64,000 nt of DNA. Origin: an uncultured Oscillospiraceae bacterium (lineage in GTDB: Bacteria > Bacillota > Clostridia > Oscillospirales > Acutalibacteraceae). Below the pieces are notes generated by a model that saw nothing but the letters and a program-made list of their open reading frames with translations, was not told the DNA's origin and did no database searches. The stretch is taken from the NCBI GenBank assembly GCA_900539855.1, contig UQDO01000001.1, forward strand, positions 62,001 to 126,000, written 5' to 3'. Each line of letters begins with the position of its first letter. The stretch's first letter is position 1. This document shows positions 18,326-27,442 of the stretch, piece by piece. Position numbers and translations under genes: made by a program.

Positions 18326-19228
18326 ATGTATTATAACTCACTCAACAGCTATCTCCGATCAGAATTCGGCTGCAAGGTTTACAAATTAGCTTTGCAGGGC
18401 GGCACTACCTGCCCTAACCGCGACGGAACTGTCGGCACCGGCGGCTGCATTTTCTGCCGCGGCGGCTCAGGCGATTTTACCGCATATAACGATGATGTCA
18501 GAAAAGAGATCGAGGCTGCAAAGCTTAAAGTCAAAAATAAAATACAAAGCGGCAAATACATTGCCTATTTTCAGAGCTATTCCGCCACTTACGGCGATAT
18601 TGAAAGGCAAAAGGAAAGATTTTTTTCGGCAATAAATGAGCCTTCTATAGCGGCACTGTCTATAGCCACAAGACCGGACTGTCTCGAAAAAAAGGTGCTT
18701 GATATTTTAAGCGAGCTTAACCTTATCAAGCCGGTCTGGGTCGAGTTAGGCTTGCAGACCATCCACGAAAGCACGGCGCAGTACATAAGGCGCGGATTTG
18801 ACCTTGAGTGCTATACCGATGCCGTAGCCGAGCTGCACAAGCGAAACATCGACGTAGTTACACATATGATAATCGGATTACCGTTTGAGACCGAGCAAAT
18901 GATATATGACACTGCTGCTTTCATAGGTAATATGCGTTCGGAAGGTATAAAATTCCACCTGCTGCATGTCCTGTCCGGGACAGACCTTGAAACTGAATAC
19001 AAAAGCGGTATATTCACACTTCCGACCCTCGAAGAATACACAAGGCTGCTCATCGGGTGCATCAGAAGAATACCGGAAAGCACGGTCATCCACAGACTTA
19101 CCGGTGACGGAAATAAAAAATATTTGATAGCACCGGAATGGAGCGCTGACAAAAAGCATGTGCTTAACTATATAACAAGTGAATTTAAAAAGCAGAACCT
19201 AATACAGGGTGATCTTATAAAAAAATAA
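18326..19228 (+). CDS. TIGR01212-family radical SAM protein
   Basis: 300 residues from the ATG behind a GAGGTG site; an in-frame TTG at 18296 has no ribosome site. The N-terminus has the family's cysteine pattern, CPNRDGTVGTGGCIFC, which binds the 4Fe-4S cluster and SAM. PVWVELGLQTIHESTAQYIRRG and VTHMIIGLPFETEQM follow the radical SAM barrel. The family (YtqA/YhcC-like) is common in Firmicutes. Its substrate is unproven, although RNA modification has been suggested for relatives. Confidence 0.88.
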   Translation: MYYNSLNSYLRSEFGCKVYKLALQGGTTCPNRDGTVGTGGCIFCRGGSGDFTAYNDDVRKEIEAAKLKVKNKIQSGKYIAYFQSYSATYGDIERQKERFFSAINEPSIAALSIATRPDCLEKKVLDILSELNLIKPVWVELGLQTIHESTAQYIRRGFDLECYTDAVAELHKRNIDVVTHMIIGLPFETEQMIYDTAAFIGNMRSEGIKFHLLHVLSGTDLETEYKSGIFTLPTLEEYTRLLIGCIRRIPESTVIHRLTGDGNKKYLIAPEWSADKKHVLNYITSEFKKQNLIQGDLIKK

Positions 19229-19233
19229 AAATT

Positions 19234-19271
19234 CCGGAGTCCTCGAATTTTGGTAAATGGGAGGACTCCGG
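19234..19271 (-). terminator. Terminator of the nine-gene catabolic operon
   Basis: Stem CCGGAGTCCTC / GAGGACTCCGG. On the minus strand it is followed by a strong T tract; the plus-strand side lacks one. Confidence 0.8.
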
Positions 19272-19287
19272 ATTCCTTTAAGCAAAA

Positions 19288-20670
19288 TCAGTTAAACGAT
19301 ATATCTTCCACTTTGGCAACAATGCCAAAATCAGCGTATTCAAATATAGGTGCGTCTTTGTCGGGATTGATCGCTATGACCGTGCCCGACTGTTCCATAC
19401 CGACGATGTGATGCACAGCGCCGGATATGCCGCAGGCAATATACACCTTTGGTGCAACGGTGCGACCTGTAAGACCTATCTGCTGCTCATACGGCGCTCC
19501 GCCTGCATCCACAAGTCCGCGCGACGCCGCAAGCTCAGCACCGAATTTATCGGCAATAAGCCTTGCATACGAAAGATCGTCCTTTATCCCCTTGCCTGCC
19601 GCAACAATAATGTCGCCGCCTGACTGCGTCGTTCTGACAGTCGCCATCTGAGGTCTTGTTTTGCATCTTATTTTGGCGATAACATTGCCGCTGAACGCCG
19701 GACGGTACATAAACAGATCATTTCCATCGGTCTCAAGCGCGGTGCAATCGGCGCAAAGTCCGGTACTTAAGGCTGCTGAAACAAGCGGTGCCGTGCGTCT
19801 GCCCCAGATATCGCTCGGCCATAAAACAACGTCAGGCTTACCATCGCTTATTTCTTTTATAAGCTCATCCGCACTTTTCTTTTGCAGGACGGTCACGCTC
19901 TCGGCGACGGTCAGCGCCATTTCACGGGGAGCTTCGGTGACTATCCAAACATTTTTGAACTTTTTGCCGTCCGATATAGTGGTGATAGCCTCATGTCTTT
20001 TTGCTAAGCCCTTTTCTACCGCTGCCTGAAGCTGACTTGGTTTTATAAATTTGCAGTGACGCTTGCCCGACTTGTTCTCAAAGCTTTTAACAACTACTGT
20101 TGGCGAGCCTTTCAGTCCACACTTTGATACATCAGCACCGATATCAGCTGCATTTTTGACCTCAACAGTGCCAACCTTGGAGCGTATACTCGGAAACCTC
20201 AGCTCATTTATCCGCTCTACCGTTATGACTGCCGGCAATCCGGATTTTTCCTTACCAAGTCTTGTCGTGCAACTTATAGATGTATCGGTTATTTTATCGA
20301 TGCTCATAACATTGGTTATCACAGGCACCGAAAGCATCCTTGCAAGGATTGAGCCTGTCTGCGCCGTGTCGCCGTCTACAGTCTGTCTGCCGCAGATAAT
20401 AAGATCGTGCGGTATCATTGACGCAGCCTTCATAAGTGCATAACCGGTCGCAAGCGTATCGGCTCCGGCAAAAGCAATGTCAGACAGCAAAACACCTTTA
20501 ACGTTTCCAAGTCTTGTAAGACCCGAAAGCATTTCCTTTACATTGGTGCGCCCCATGCTGAGCAGGGTTATTTCAGAGTCGGGTATTCTCAGTGCACATT
20601 CAAGCGCACATGCGTCAAAAGGGTTCAACTCCCCCGACGCAACCTGTTTGACACAAACTATTATCTTCAT
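19288..20670 (-). CDS. Single-chain electron transfer flavoprotein (EtfB-EtfA fusion)
   Basis: 460 residues with no break in frame. Residues 1 to about 215 are EtfB: MKIIVCVKQV, FAGADTLATGYAL, DLIICGRQTVDGDTAQTG, RLGKEKSGLPAVITV. Compared with ordinary EtfB, the segment between the first strand and NPFD is reduced to a few residues. From about 235 an EtfA part follows: a shortened first domain (DVVLWPSDIWGRRTAPLVSA, TGLCADCTALE, RPAFSGNVIA, RPQMATVR) and the FAD domain with TGRTVAPKVYIACGISG, INPDKDAPIFEYADFGIV. Both FAD and AMP/second-flavin regions appear present. It is the last gene of the operon, 2 bases after the kinase, and should carry electrons from the operon's FAD oxidase. Confidence 0.88.
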   Translation of the reverse strand: MKIIVCVKQVASGELNPFDACALECALRIPDSEITLLSMGRTNVKEMLSGLTRLGNVKGVLLSDIAFAGADTLATGYALMKAASMIPHDLIICGRQTVDGDTAQTGSILARMLSVPVITNVMSIDKITDTSISCTTRLGKEKSGLPAVITVERINELRFPSIRSKVGTVEVKNAADIGADVSKCGLKGSPTVVVKSFENKSGKRHCKFIKPSQLQAAVEKGLAKRHEAITTISDGKKFKNVWIVTEAPREMALTVAESVTVLQKKSADELIKEISDGKPDVVLWPSDIWGRRTAPLVSAALSTGLCADCTALETDGNDLFMYRPAFSGNVIAKIRCKTRPQMATVRTTQSGGDIIVAAGKGIKDDLSYARLIADKFGAELAASRGLVDAGGAPYEQQIGLTGRTVAPKVYIACGISGAVHHIVGMEQSGTVIAINPDKDAPIFEYADFGIVAKVEDISFN

Positions 20671-20672
20671 TT

Positions 20673-22142
20673 TTATCTGTTATGATACACCGGTGCCAGC
20701 GCGTCGTGAACCTGTTTATAGGTCTTGAACAGTTCGGCATATTTAGCGGTATTCTCTAAGTTCGGTTCGGTAACATCTTTAAACTTAACGCATTTGTTGA
20801 CAGCGTCCTCAGCGTCGGCAAATATACCGACCGCCATACCGGCAAGCATTGCCGAACCAAGCGATGAGTCACTGCTCTCGGTAGTCTTTAAGGTTATTCC
20901 GAGCATATCGGCAGTTATCTGTTTCCAAAGCTTACCCTTTGCGCCGCCGCCTATCAGTGTGCCGAAGGAGTCATGCGGTATTCCTATCTCGTCAAGTGCT
21001 CTCATACTGTCGAGCAGTGAAAAAGAAACACCTTCAAGCACAGCTCTTGTAAAGTGCGCTTTTGTATGCTCTGCTCTGATACCTATAAAGCTGCCGCACA
21101 GCATAGGATCGGCATAAGGCGTAAGCTCACCGTTTATATACGGGTGGAACATAAGACCGTCCGCACCGATAGCAATATCAGCGGCAGCGGCATCAAGCTC
21201 CTTATATTCACCGCCGAAGGTATCTCTGTACCAGCGATACGACGAGGCAGCTGCTTTGGTGGCGGTGCCCGGATACCAAAGTCCCTTTACGATATGCGCG
21301 TAGTTTATGAGGTACTCGTGCGGATATGCTTTGTCGGTCATGACGCATATACGTCCTGCCGTTGCAAGCTTTACGGTCATCTGTCCCTTTTTGACGGCAC
21401 CGGAGGCAAAGACCTCCATAACTGTATCGGTAGTGCCGCATATGACAGGTGTGCCTTCATAAAGGCCCGTATCACAAGCTGCTTTTTCGGTTATTTTTCC
21501 GATTATATCTGTAGGCTTAACTATAGGCGGAAGTATATTTTTGTCAATACCTGCTAAAGCGCAAAGCTCATCGTCCCATGACATTGTATTGTTATCGAAC
21601 AGCATGCTGCCCTCGGCTTCAATATAATCCGTGCAATACACGCCGGTAAGCTGATAGCGTATATAATCCTTTTCAAAAAAGATCTTTGCTATCCTACCGA
21701 AAACCTCAGGCTCATTTTCCTTCACCCATATTATCTGCGGCAGTGTCCATATCGTATCAGGCTTTGAAAATGTCTTGCTGACTATCATGTCAAGCGACGT
21801 TTTTTTCAGCGCATCAGACTGCGCCTTGCTGCGTGAGTCGGTCCAGTGTATTGCAGGGCGCAAAGGCTTTGCATCACTATCGCAAAGCACTGCGGTATGG
21901 GTCGCGGAATCTATGGCGACTGCAAGAATCTCCGCAGGATTAACGGAACTTTTGGCTATAAGCTCCTTTGTGTCCTCACAAAGTGCCAAGTACCAGTCAT
22001 CGGGATTCTGTTCGCAGTATCCGGCACCCGGGTGCAGAGTCGGATATTCAACGGTATGTTCGGCAACAATTTTTCCGTTTGTATCTATAAGCGTAGCCTT
22101 TGACGCTCCGCCGCCGAAATCGATACCAAGCAGATATTTCAT
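20673..22142 (-). CDS. FGGY-family carbohydrate kinase, xylulokinase-like
   Basis: 489 residues, standard length. N-terminal phosphate loop GIDFGGGASKATLID, catalytic-Asp region IHWTDSRSKAQ near 88, PVICGTTDTVMEVFASGA near 238 and the C-terminal IGGGAKGKLWKQITADMLG all fit FGGY kinases near the xylulokinase/gluconokinase group. It phosphorylates a sugar, polyol or sugar acid that cannot be specified from sequence. It sits between the DUF4867-like gene (22-base gap) and the ETF fusion. Confidence 0.87.
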   Translation of the reverse strand: MKYLLGIDFGGGASKATLIDTNGKIVAEHTVEYPTLHPGAGYCEQNPDDWYLALCEDTKELIAKSSVNPAEILAVAIDSATHTAVLCDSDAKPLRPAIHWTDSRSKAQSDALKKTSLDMIVSKTFSKPDTIWTLPQIIWVKENEPEVFGRIAKIFFEKDYIRYQLTGVYCTDYIEAEGSMLFDNNTMSWDDELCALAGIDKNILPPIVKPTDIIGKITEKAACDTGLYEGTPVICGTTDTVMEVFASGAVKKGQMTVKLATAGRICVMTDKAYPHEYLINYAHIVKGLWYPGTATKAAASSYRWYRDTFGGEYKELDAAAADIAIGADGLMFHPYINGELTPYADPMLCGSFIGIRAEHTKAHFTRAVLEGVSFSLLDSMRALDEIGIPHDSFGTLIGGGAKGKLWKQITADMLGITLKTTESSDSSLGSAMLAGMAVGIFADAEDAVNKCVKFKDVTEPNLENTAKYAELFKTYKQVHDALAPVYHNR

Positions 22143-22164
22143 ATTGACCTCCAGATATGTACAG

Positions 22165-22818
22165 TTACTTATAGTTGATAGTATAATTTATACCGGTGAC
22201 ACCGGGGACAACGCCGCGGTCGATAAGCGCTTTGTTATCGACATGTGATAATATCCATTTGTTCTTTCTGAACAGCAGCTTATCTTCATATTCACCTTCA
22301 AGCGGTGTATTGGTGCCGGCAGGCAGTGCTACGACGCAGCCAAATCCGCCCTCCTGCACCTGACATGGACAGAAATGAAGGGTCGTCGCATAGACCTCTA
22401 TTACTTCGCCTTTCTCAACGTAAAACGCCTTGAGCAGCGATGAATCTATTTTTCCGTCCTTTATATCCTGCACGCTGCCGAGTATTAAGACCAGAGGTGT
22501 GACTGCAACATTAATTTCTGAACTTTTGTGCCATTCAACGGCGTTAAGCTGATTGCTTGATCCGTAGCAATAGCCTACCTCAGTCGGCATTTCACCGAAG
22601 CATTTAACGGCTATATCCTTAGCTGCTGCTGTAGCCTCAAAAGCATCGAGCGACGCAACATAAGCAGAGCCGCTCTCCGGCATCGGAACGCTTTTTGCAG
22701 CTGCAATGAATTCATCTGCCGAAACGCCCTCTACGGCACGTCCGTACTGTATGAATTCCTTATCGGATGTTCTGTGTATTTTTATGTCGGGATTTTTTGC
22801 GACTAAATTCTCATACAT
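22165..22818 (-). CDS. DUF4867-like protein, probable cupin-type sugar enzyme
   Basis: 217 residues. I recognise it tentatively as a DUF4867 member by the pattern GYCYGSSNQLNAVEWHKSSEINVAVTPLVLILG in its middle and FHVEKGE-like FYVEKGEVIEVYATTLHFCPC. The alternation of short strands with His, Glu and Cys residues suggests a beta-barrel, metal-binding fold related to cupins. Genes of this kind travel with sugar catabolic operons. It lies 4 bases after the mutarotase and before the FGGY kinase, implying a role in isomerising or opening the same substrate. The activity is unknown. Confidence 0.65.
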   Translation of the reverse strand: MYENLVAKNPDIKIHRTSDKEFIQYGRAVEGVSADEFIAAAKSVPMPESGSAYVASLDAFEATAAAKDIAVKCFGEMPTEVGYCYGSSNQLNAVEWHKSSEINVAVTPLVLILGSVQDIKDGKIDSSLLKAFYVEKGEVIEVYATTLHFCPCQVQEGGFGCVVALPAGTNTPLEGEYEDKLLFRKNKWILSHVDNKALIDRGVVPGVTGINYTINYK

Positions 22819-22822
22819 GATA

Positions 22823-23677
22823 TCAGCCCTCCAGTGCGGTTATCACACGGGTATGCGTAAATGTACCGCCGGCTTCAACAGACTGTATGCCTTCCTTATG
22901 CTCAATATTGCCGTCACTGTTTATATTGTCGGCAAGACCGAACCACGGCTCAATGCAGAGATATTTTGCCTGCGGCTTGGTCCACAAAACAAGGTAAGGA
23001 GCCTTGGCATAGTCAAGCTGAACTCCCCTGCCGGTCTTACGGTTTACAAGGCGGCATGTTCTTGATGCGACATTCTTGAACACGAGGGCATCAATGGCAA
23101 AATAGTTGTAATCAAGCGGCAGCGTATCGCTGTTTTCGATTATATCGACCGAATCGTTGCCTAAAAGATTGCCGAAAAGAGTATAGCTCTTCAAAGTCTC
23201 GTTCTGTGGGAATATCACATCATAGTCCTCTATTCCCTCAGGGCAGGCAAATCCGTCGTGCGAGCCTATCGAAAACCACATTTTTTTATCGGTAAGGTTA
23301 GTTACAAGATATGTTGCGGTGACCTTTTTGTCGGTCAGAACATATTTTATACGAAGCTCAAATTCGTATGGGAATACCTTTCTGGTATCATCATCAGCCT
23401 TAAGAAGGAAAACAGCCGTATTCTCGGTCTGGCTTTCGACCTCAAAATCCATATTTTTTGCAAAGCCGTGCTTCGGCAGAGTATATTCAACACCGTCAAG
23501 TGTGTATTTGTCGTATTTAAGACCACCGGTCATAGGGAAACAAATAGGTGCGCTTGAAGCCCATACGTCGGGATCACCGGTCCAGAGATATTCGGTACCG
23601 TCGACCTTGAAGCTCTTCATTTCAGCGCCGTGTTCATTTATCAAAAGCTCGGAACCACCGTTTTTAAGAGTTATCAT
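22823..23677 (-). CDS. Aldose 1-epimerase-like (galactose mutarotase superfamily)
   Basis: 284 residues. The beta-sandwich mutarotase fold is indicated by the N-terminal SELLINEHGAEMKSFKVDGTEYLW, CFPMTGGLKYDKYTLDGVEYTLPKHGFAK, which carries the first catalytic His, and FSIGSHDGFACP with the second. The WFGLADN motif near the end is typical of the LacX/YphB-like branch. It interconverts sugar anomers. It is the sixth gene of the operon and follows a 94-base gap containing a hairpin. Confidence 0.87.
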   Translation of the reverse strand: MITLKNGGSELLINEHGAEMKSFKVDGTEYLWTGDPDVWASSAPICFPMTGGLKYDKYTLDGVEYTLPKHGFAKNMDFEVESQTENTAVFLLKADDDTRKVFPYEFELRIKYVLTDKKVTATYLVTNLTDKKMWFSIGSHDGFACPEGIEDYDVIFPQNETLKSYTLFGNLLGNDSVDIIENSDTLPLDYNYFAIDALVFKNVASRTCRLVNRKTGRGVQLDYAKAPYLVLWTKPQAKYLCIEPWFGLADNINSDGNIEHKEGIQSVEAGGTFTHTRVITALEG

Positions 23678-23725
23678 AATAAAGTTCCTCTCCTGTTATC
23701 TTCCAAATTAATGTTCAGCATCATA

Positions 23726-23762
23726 GCAACAGAGCCGTGGGATAAAATCCCGCGGCTGTTGC
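23726..23762 (-). other. Intercistronic hairpin between iolB and the mutarotase gene
   Basis: Near-perfect stem GCAACAGAGCCGTGGGAT / ATCCCGCGGCTGTTGC with a short loop. No T run follows on the minus strand, so an RNA-stabilising, processing or weak termination site is more likely than a full terminator. Confidence 0.6.
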
Positions 23763-23771
23763 AAAATAATA

Positions 23772-24566
23772 TTATTTATTGAGCCATGCGTGATCCGGAT
23801 CGGTAGACATATAGAAGCCCCTGTGATTGCAGCACATGAGCCAAAGCAAATATCCGTTGTAGCCGGCAGCAACCGTGCAGGGATGATATCCTACCGGTAT
23901 CTCAACAAAATCGTTGTTCCTTACGGCATATGCTTCGTCTACTGACTTATCTCCGGTATAGACCTGCTGGATGCCATAGCCGGTGGGCTTATCATACTCA
24001 TAGTAGTAGATCTCCTCGGCAAAGCCTTCTGCAGGCATATTTTCGGTATCATGCTTATGACCCGGATAGCTCGACCACTGACCGCCCTTGATGAAGTTTT
24101 CACCAAGGTAGATGTGGTTTGCTTTGAATCTTTCGTCATATATAAAGTGAGCCTGACGCTCAAATCCCGGCTTGCCGAGATCCTTTACAACAACGTCGTC
24201 CGGTGTAACGAGCTGGGGCTCAAAGTCTTCCTCAGCTGGGCAGTATGCAACGCAAATTACGAGATCGTCATCATTTGCGGTGACGGCAGCCTTGGTGTTG
24301 CGGCCGACATAAACAGCGGTAGCCTTTCCGTCCCATACATTCTTTCTTGAACCGATCTTCTTGAATTCAAAGCCGTCGCCTACTATATCGCAGTTGCCTC
24401 CGAGTATAGTGAACACGATCTCCTTATCCTTCTCAAAGAAGTTCTCACTCATGCCCTTTTTTAATTTCAGCATGCTGATCTCAAGACCCTGGCAGGCGCT
24501 GTCCTCCTTCTTGTATATGGAAGCAAGACCGGTCTTTCCGGCATCCCAATGACGTTTATAACTCAT
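23772..24566 (-). CDS. iolB: 5-deoxy-glucuronate isomerase
   Basis: 264 residues, family length. It is a double cupin of the KduI/IolB superfamily, with the metal site in GGQWSSYPGHKHDTENMP near 155 and EEIYYYEYDKPTGYGIQQVY after it, then EIPVGYHPCTVAAGYNGYLLW. In myo-inositol catabolism IolB turns 5-deoxy-glucuronate into 2-deoxy-5-keto-gluconate. It overlaps the PfkB kinase gene by 11 bases, and the kinase and aldolase that would act next are the two preceding genes. A different uronate-like substrate is possible because the upper inositol enzymes are not encoded here. Confidence 0.87.
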   Translation of the reverse strand: MSYKRHWDAGKTGLASIYKKEDSACQGLEISMLKLKKGMSENFFEKDKEIVFTILGGNCDIVGDGFEFKKIGSRKNVWDGKATAVYVGRNTKAAVTANDDDLVICVAYCPAEEDFEPQLVTPDDVVVKDLGKPGFERQAHFIYDERFKANHIYLGENFIKGGQWSSYPGHKHDTENMPAEGFAEEIYYYEYDKPTGYGIQQVYTGDKSVDEAYAVRNNDFVEIPVGYHPCTVAAGYNGYLLWLMCCNHRGFYMSTDPDHAWLNK

Positions 24567-25467
24567 ATCCGTTCCTCCTTAAATATTCTACAGTAGTATC
24601 AAAATCCGGAACGCTTTCACGCGCACCCACACCGGTGCATTTAAGCGCGGAAACGCAGGATGCAAAGTGACAGCACTTTATAGGCGAATATCCTCTGACA
24701 ACAGCCGATGCAAACGCGCCGTGGAACACGTCACCTGCACCGTTTGAGTCAACGACCTCGGCAGGATATATAGGATACTCCGTGTACTCCTTACCGTCAT
24801 AAAGCAGACCGCCGAGTTTGCCTCTCGTTATAACAACATACGACGGATGATACATTCGATAGAGCTTTTCAGCCGCTTTGTAAACATCCTTTTCACCGGT
24901 ATGACCAAGCGAAAATTCCTCAGACGGTATCATTATATCGGTAAGCGCCAGCAGCTTATCCACATCGGGATAAAGTCCGCCGCAGTCATAAAGCACCTTT
25001 ACGCCGTTTTCTCTCGCGATCTTAGCGGCTTCAACGGCAGCGCTCATTTCGTTTCCGTCAACCATGAGAAGCTTTGCGGACTTTATAGCATCCTTCTGAT
25101 TCTCATTTAATGACAAAGGCGGTAAATTGCCTTTATCAAACACACAGGTTCTCGTTCCGCCCTCGGCGCTGAGCCATATGCAGGACGTAAATGCACGATA
25201 GCCTCCGAGCTTTGTTATATTATCGACACCAACTCCGTATTTTCTGAAGTCACCGATAAGAAAATCGCCGGTGGAATCATCAGATAAAACGCCGATATAT
25301 TCGGCGTCAATGCCGAGCTTTGCAACTGCAACGATGCCGGTGGCGGCAGGACCGCCACCGACAAGTTTAGTTGATGCTGCGCGGAGCTTTGTGTCTTCGG
25401 TTGGATAATGCGGCACGGTAATGAGTGTATCCATTACACATGCACCGATTCCGACGACCTTGCTCAT
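24556..25467 (-). CDS. PfkB-family sugar kinase, IolC-like role
   Basis: 303 residues. N-terminal GIGACVMDTLITVPHYP and GGGPAATGIVAVAKLG form the substrate lid region, and DSNGAGDVFHGAFASAVVRG near 250 gives the catalytic Asp and anion hole. By sequence it is a general PfkB kinase. Its position between iolB and an IolJ-like aldolase suggests that it phosphorylates 2-deoxy-5-keto-gluconate or a related keto acid. It overlaps the aldolase stop by one base. Confidence 0.85.
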   Translation of the reverse strand: MSKVVGIGACVMDTLITVPHYPTEDTKLRAASTKLVGGGPAATGIVAVAKLGIDAEYIGVLSDDSTGDFLIGDFRKYGVGVDNITKLGGYRAFTSCIWLSAEGGTRTCVFDKGNLPPLSLNENQKDAIKSAKLLMVDGNEMSAAVEAAKIARENGVKVLYDCGGLYPDVDKLLALTDIMIPSEEFSLGHTGEKDVYKAAEKLYRMYHPSYVVITRGKLGGLLYDGKEYTEYPIYPAEVVDSNGAGDVFHGAFASAVVRGYSPIKCCHFASCVSALKCTGVGARESVPDFDTTVEYLRRNGYEL

Positions 25468-26309
25468 TATTTTGCCTTACCTTCCGCTCCGACGAGCTTT
25501 ATTTTAGTTTCAGCAAAGACCTTTACAGCCTCTATAGGTTTCTTCATGAAGTTATCGACAGCAACAGTGCGGTCCGGCTTTACGACCTCTTCCTGCACGC
25601 AGTCAAGGAATGCATAGCAAACATCGGTAGCAACATTAAGCTTACGGATACCTGCCTTGACAGCCTCCTTGATAGCCTCATCCGGAATACCCGAACCGCC
25701 GTGGAGGACAAGCGCAGTGCCGTTGGTAGCCTTGCGGATATCGGCTATACGTCCGATATCGATCTTGGGCGGCTTCTTATATCTGCCATGTGCATTTCCG
25801 ACAAGGACCGCAAGTGCGGTAACGCCGGTCGCCTCGACAAATTTCTTTGCGTCCTCCGGAACGGTAAATTCATCCATGGAATCATCGTTGACAGTGCCGA
25901 CATGACCGAGCTCGCCTTCAACCTGCACATCTACATACGAGCAGAGATCGACTACTCTCTTTGTAAGAGCTATGTTCTCGTCAAACGGCAGAGCTGATCC
26001 GTCAAGCATTATTCCGGTCGCACCGTAGCGCAGCGCTCTTGTTACCTCAAGCTCCGTAGGACCGTGATCAAGATGGAAGCATACCGGAACCGAAGCCTTA
26101 TGAGCAGCCGCGACCACTACCGGTGAAAGGTAATAACCGGCTTCCTCTTTAAAAAGTCTCGGATAGACCTGAAGTATTACCGGAGCCCTGAGTTCTTCGG
26201 CTGCCTTGATAGCGCCCATGCAGGTCTCCATATTGTAAACATTGAAAGCAGGAATACAATATCCGCCTTCCTCAGCCATGCCGATGATCTGTTTAAAATT
26301 AACCAGCAT
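25467..26309 (-). CDS. Class II (zinc) ketose-bisphosphate aldolase, IolJ/GatY-like
   Basis: 280 residues. The family's motifs are intact: IPAFNVYNMET at the start, zinc/catalytic FHLDHGPTE with Asp81 and His82, VEGELGHVGT near 128, VGNAHGRYK near 175 with a zinc His, and LHGGSGIPDEAIK near 205. Such enzymes cleave ketose (bis)phosphates or 2-deoxy-5-keto-gluconate-6-phosphate, releasing dihydroxyacetone phosphate. With IolB and the PfkB kinase it forms a complete lower inositol-type module. Confidence 0.88.
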   Translation of the reverse strand: MLVNFKQIIGMAEEGGYCIPAFNVYNMETCMGAIKAAEELRAPVILQVYPRLFKEEAGYYLSPVVVAAAHKASVPVCFHLDHGPTELEVTRALRYGATGIMLDGSALPFDENIALTKRVVDLCSYVDVQVEGELGHVGTVNDDSMDEFTVPEDAKKFVEATGVTALAVLVGNAHGRYKKPPKIDIGRIADIRKATNGTALVLHGGSGIPDEAIKEAVKAGIRKLNVATDVCYAFLDCVQEEVVKPDRTVAVDNFMKKPIEAVKVFAETKIKLVGAEGKAK

Positions 26310-26322
26310 TCAGATGCACTCC

Positions 26323-27417
26323 TTACTTTGTTGCCTCGAGAACGAGTTCCTCGATCGAAATGACCTTTTTACCCGAAGGAGCAACCTTCTTCAAAGCTGC
26401 ATATTCCGCAGGACTTGCGGTAACTATGGTATCGGCGCCGACATGGATGGCATTCATCCAGCGCTCTTTGGCAACAAGCTCGGATACGAGCGGGTTATAT
26501 ATAGCCATGAGCCAGCCGCCTGCCCACATGGTGTCTTTTCTGTTGAGGAGCATTTCGTTAAGCTCAGCACAAGCCGAAACAATCTTTCTGGGCTCCTCAG
26601 TCTCCTCAAGGTCACGGGCAAGCTGATACGGATCCTGGAAAACAACAGCCTTGCCGGTGTTCTTTACCTTGAGCTTCTTGTCCTTTATAAGACCGGCGAC
26701 ATATGCCGTGAAGGTCACAACACCGTCAAGCTTAACGCCGTATTCCTTATACTCACGGACGAACGCCTTGGCGTCAGCCGGATCAAAGGCAACTATGGTT
26801 TTAAATTTTCCGATAACATCGGCGCAATCCTTCATCATCTTCTTGGTCTCGTCGGCAGCACCGATAAGCCAGTCAAGAGCAGCGCCGCTGTCCGGTTCCT
26901 TAGCAAGGCAAGTAAACTTGACTCCTGCTTTCTCAAGAACTTCTATAGCCTTTACCGCTGCGTCAGGTACATTGTATCTTGCTTCCGAGCCGAGGAAAAG
27001 GAGAATCTTCTCGTCCTTCTCGTGAGCCTTGATAGCCTTATCAAGAGCAGCCTTGACCTTCTTGGCGCCGTAAGCGTTGCCGGTATCAAGGATCTTGTCA
27101 ACTATAGCGTTTATGTAGTCGGGAGTCTTGCCGTTAAGAGCGGCATTGAGACGGACATCCTTTGTAAAGAAGGTCGGATCCCAACCGGTGACACACTCCT
27201 TGGTGCATGCTCCGCACATCTGGCACTCATAGACATTGTCCATGACATCGCTCGTCAGCTCAACACCCTCGCGGTTTACAAGCGAAAGAGCAAGTGCACG
27301 GGCTCTTGAGGTATTTCTCTCCTGACCGGTCGCATTACCGACAGGGCAGATATGACGGCACATCCAGCAGAAACGACAAGCGTCAACTATCTGCTTACTT
27401 TTTTCACACATATACAT
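26323..27417 (-). CDS. Fe-S electron-transfer protein, GlcF/CCG-type with degenerate CCG modules
   Basis: 364 residues. Two ferredoxin-like CX2CX2CX3C clusters (C14-C24 and C65-C75, the second C65/C68/C71/C75) predict two 4Fe-4S centres. The rest resembles the two CCG domains of GlcF and heterodisulfide-reductase proteins, but the cysteines are lost: EPDSGAAL instead of an EPxCCG motif, DPYQLARD instead of DPCHLGR, and TMWAGGW instead of a CCGGG motif. It is thus more likely an electron wire than a disulfide reductase. It sits 25 bases after the FAD oxidase, its likely partner, and shares the operon with the ETF fusion. Confidence 0.87.
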   Translation of the reverse strand: MYMCEKSKQIVDACRFCWMCRHICPVGNATGQERNTSRARALALSLVNREGVELTSDVMDNVYECQMCGACTKECVTGWDPTFFTKDVRLNAALNGKTPDYINAIVDKILDTGNAYGAKKVKAALDKAIKAHEKDEKILLFLGSEARYNVPDAAVKAIEVLEKAGVKFTCLAKEPDSGAALDWLIGAADETKKMMKDCADVIGKFKTIVAFDPADAKAFVREYKEYGVKLDGVVTFTAYVAGLIKDKKLKVKNTGKAVVFQDPYQLARDLEETEEPRKIVSACAELNEMLLNRKDTMWAGGWLMAIYNPLVSELVAKERWMNAIHVGADTIVTASPAEYAALKKVAPSGKKVISIEELVLEATK

Positions 27418-27442
27418 AATCAGATTACCTCCCCTATCAATA

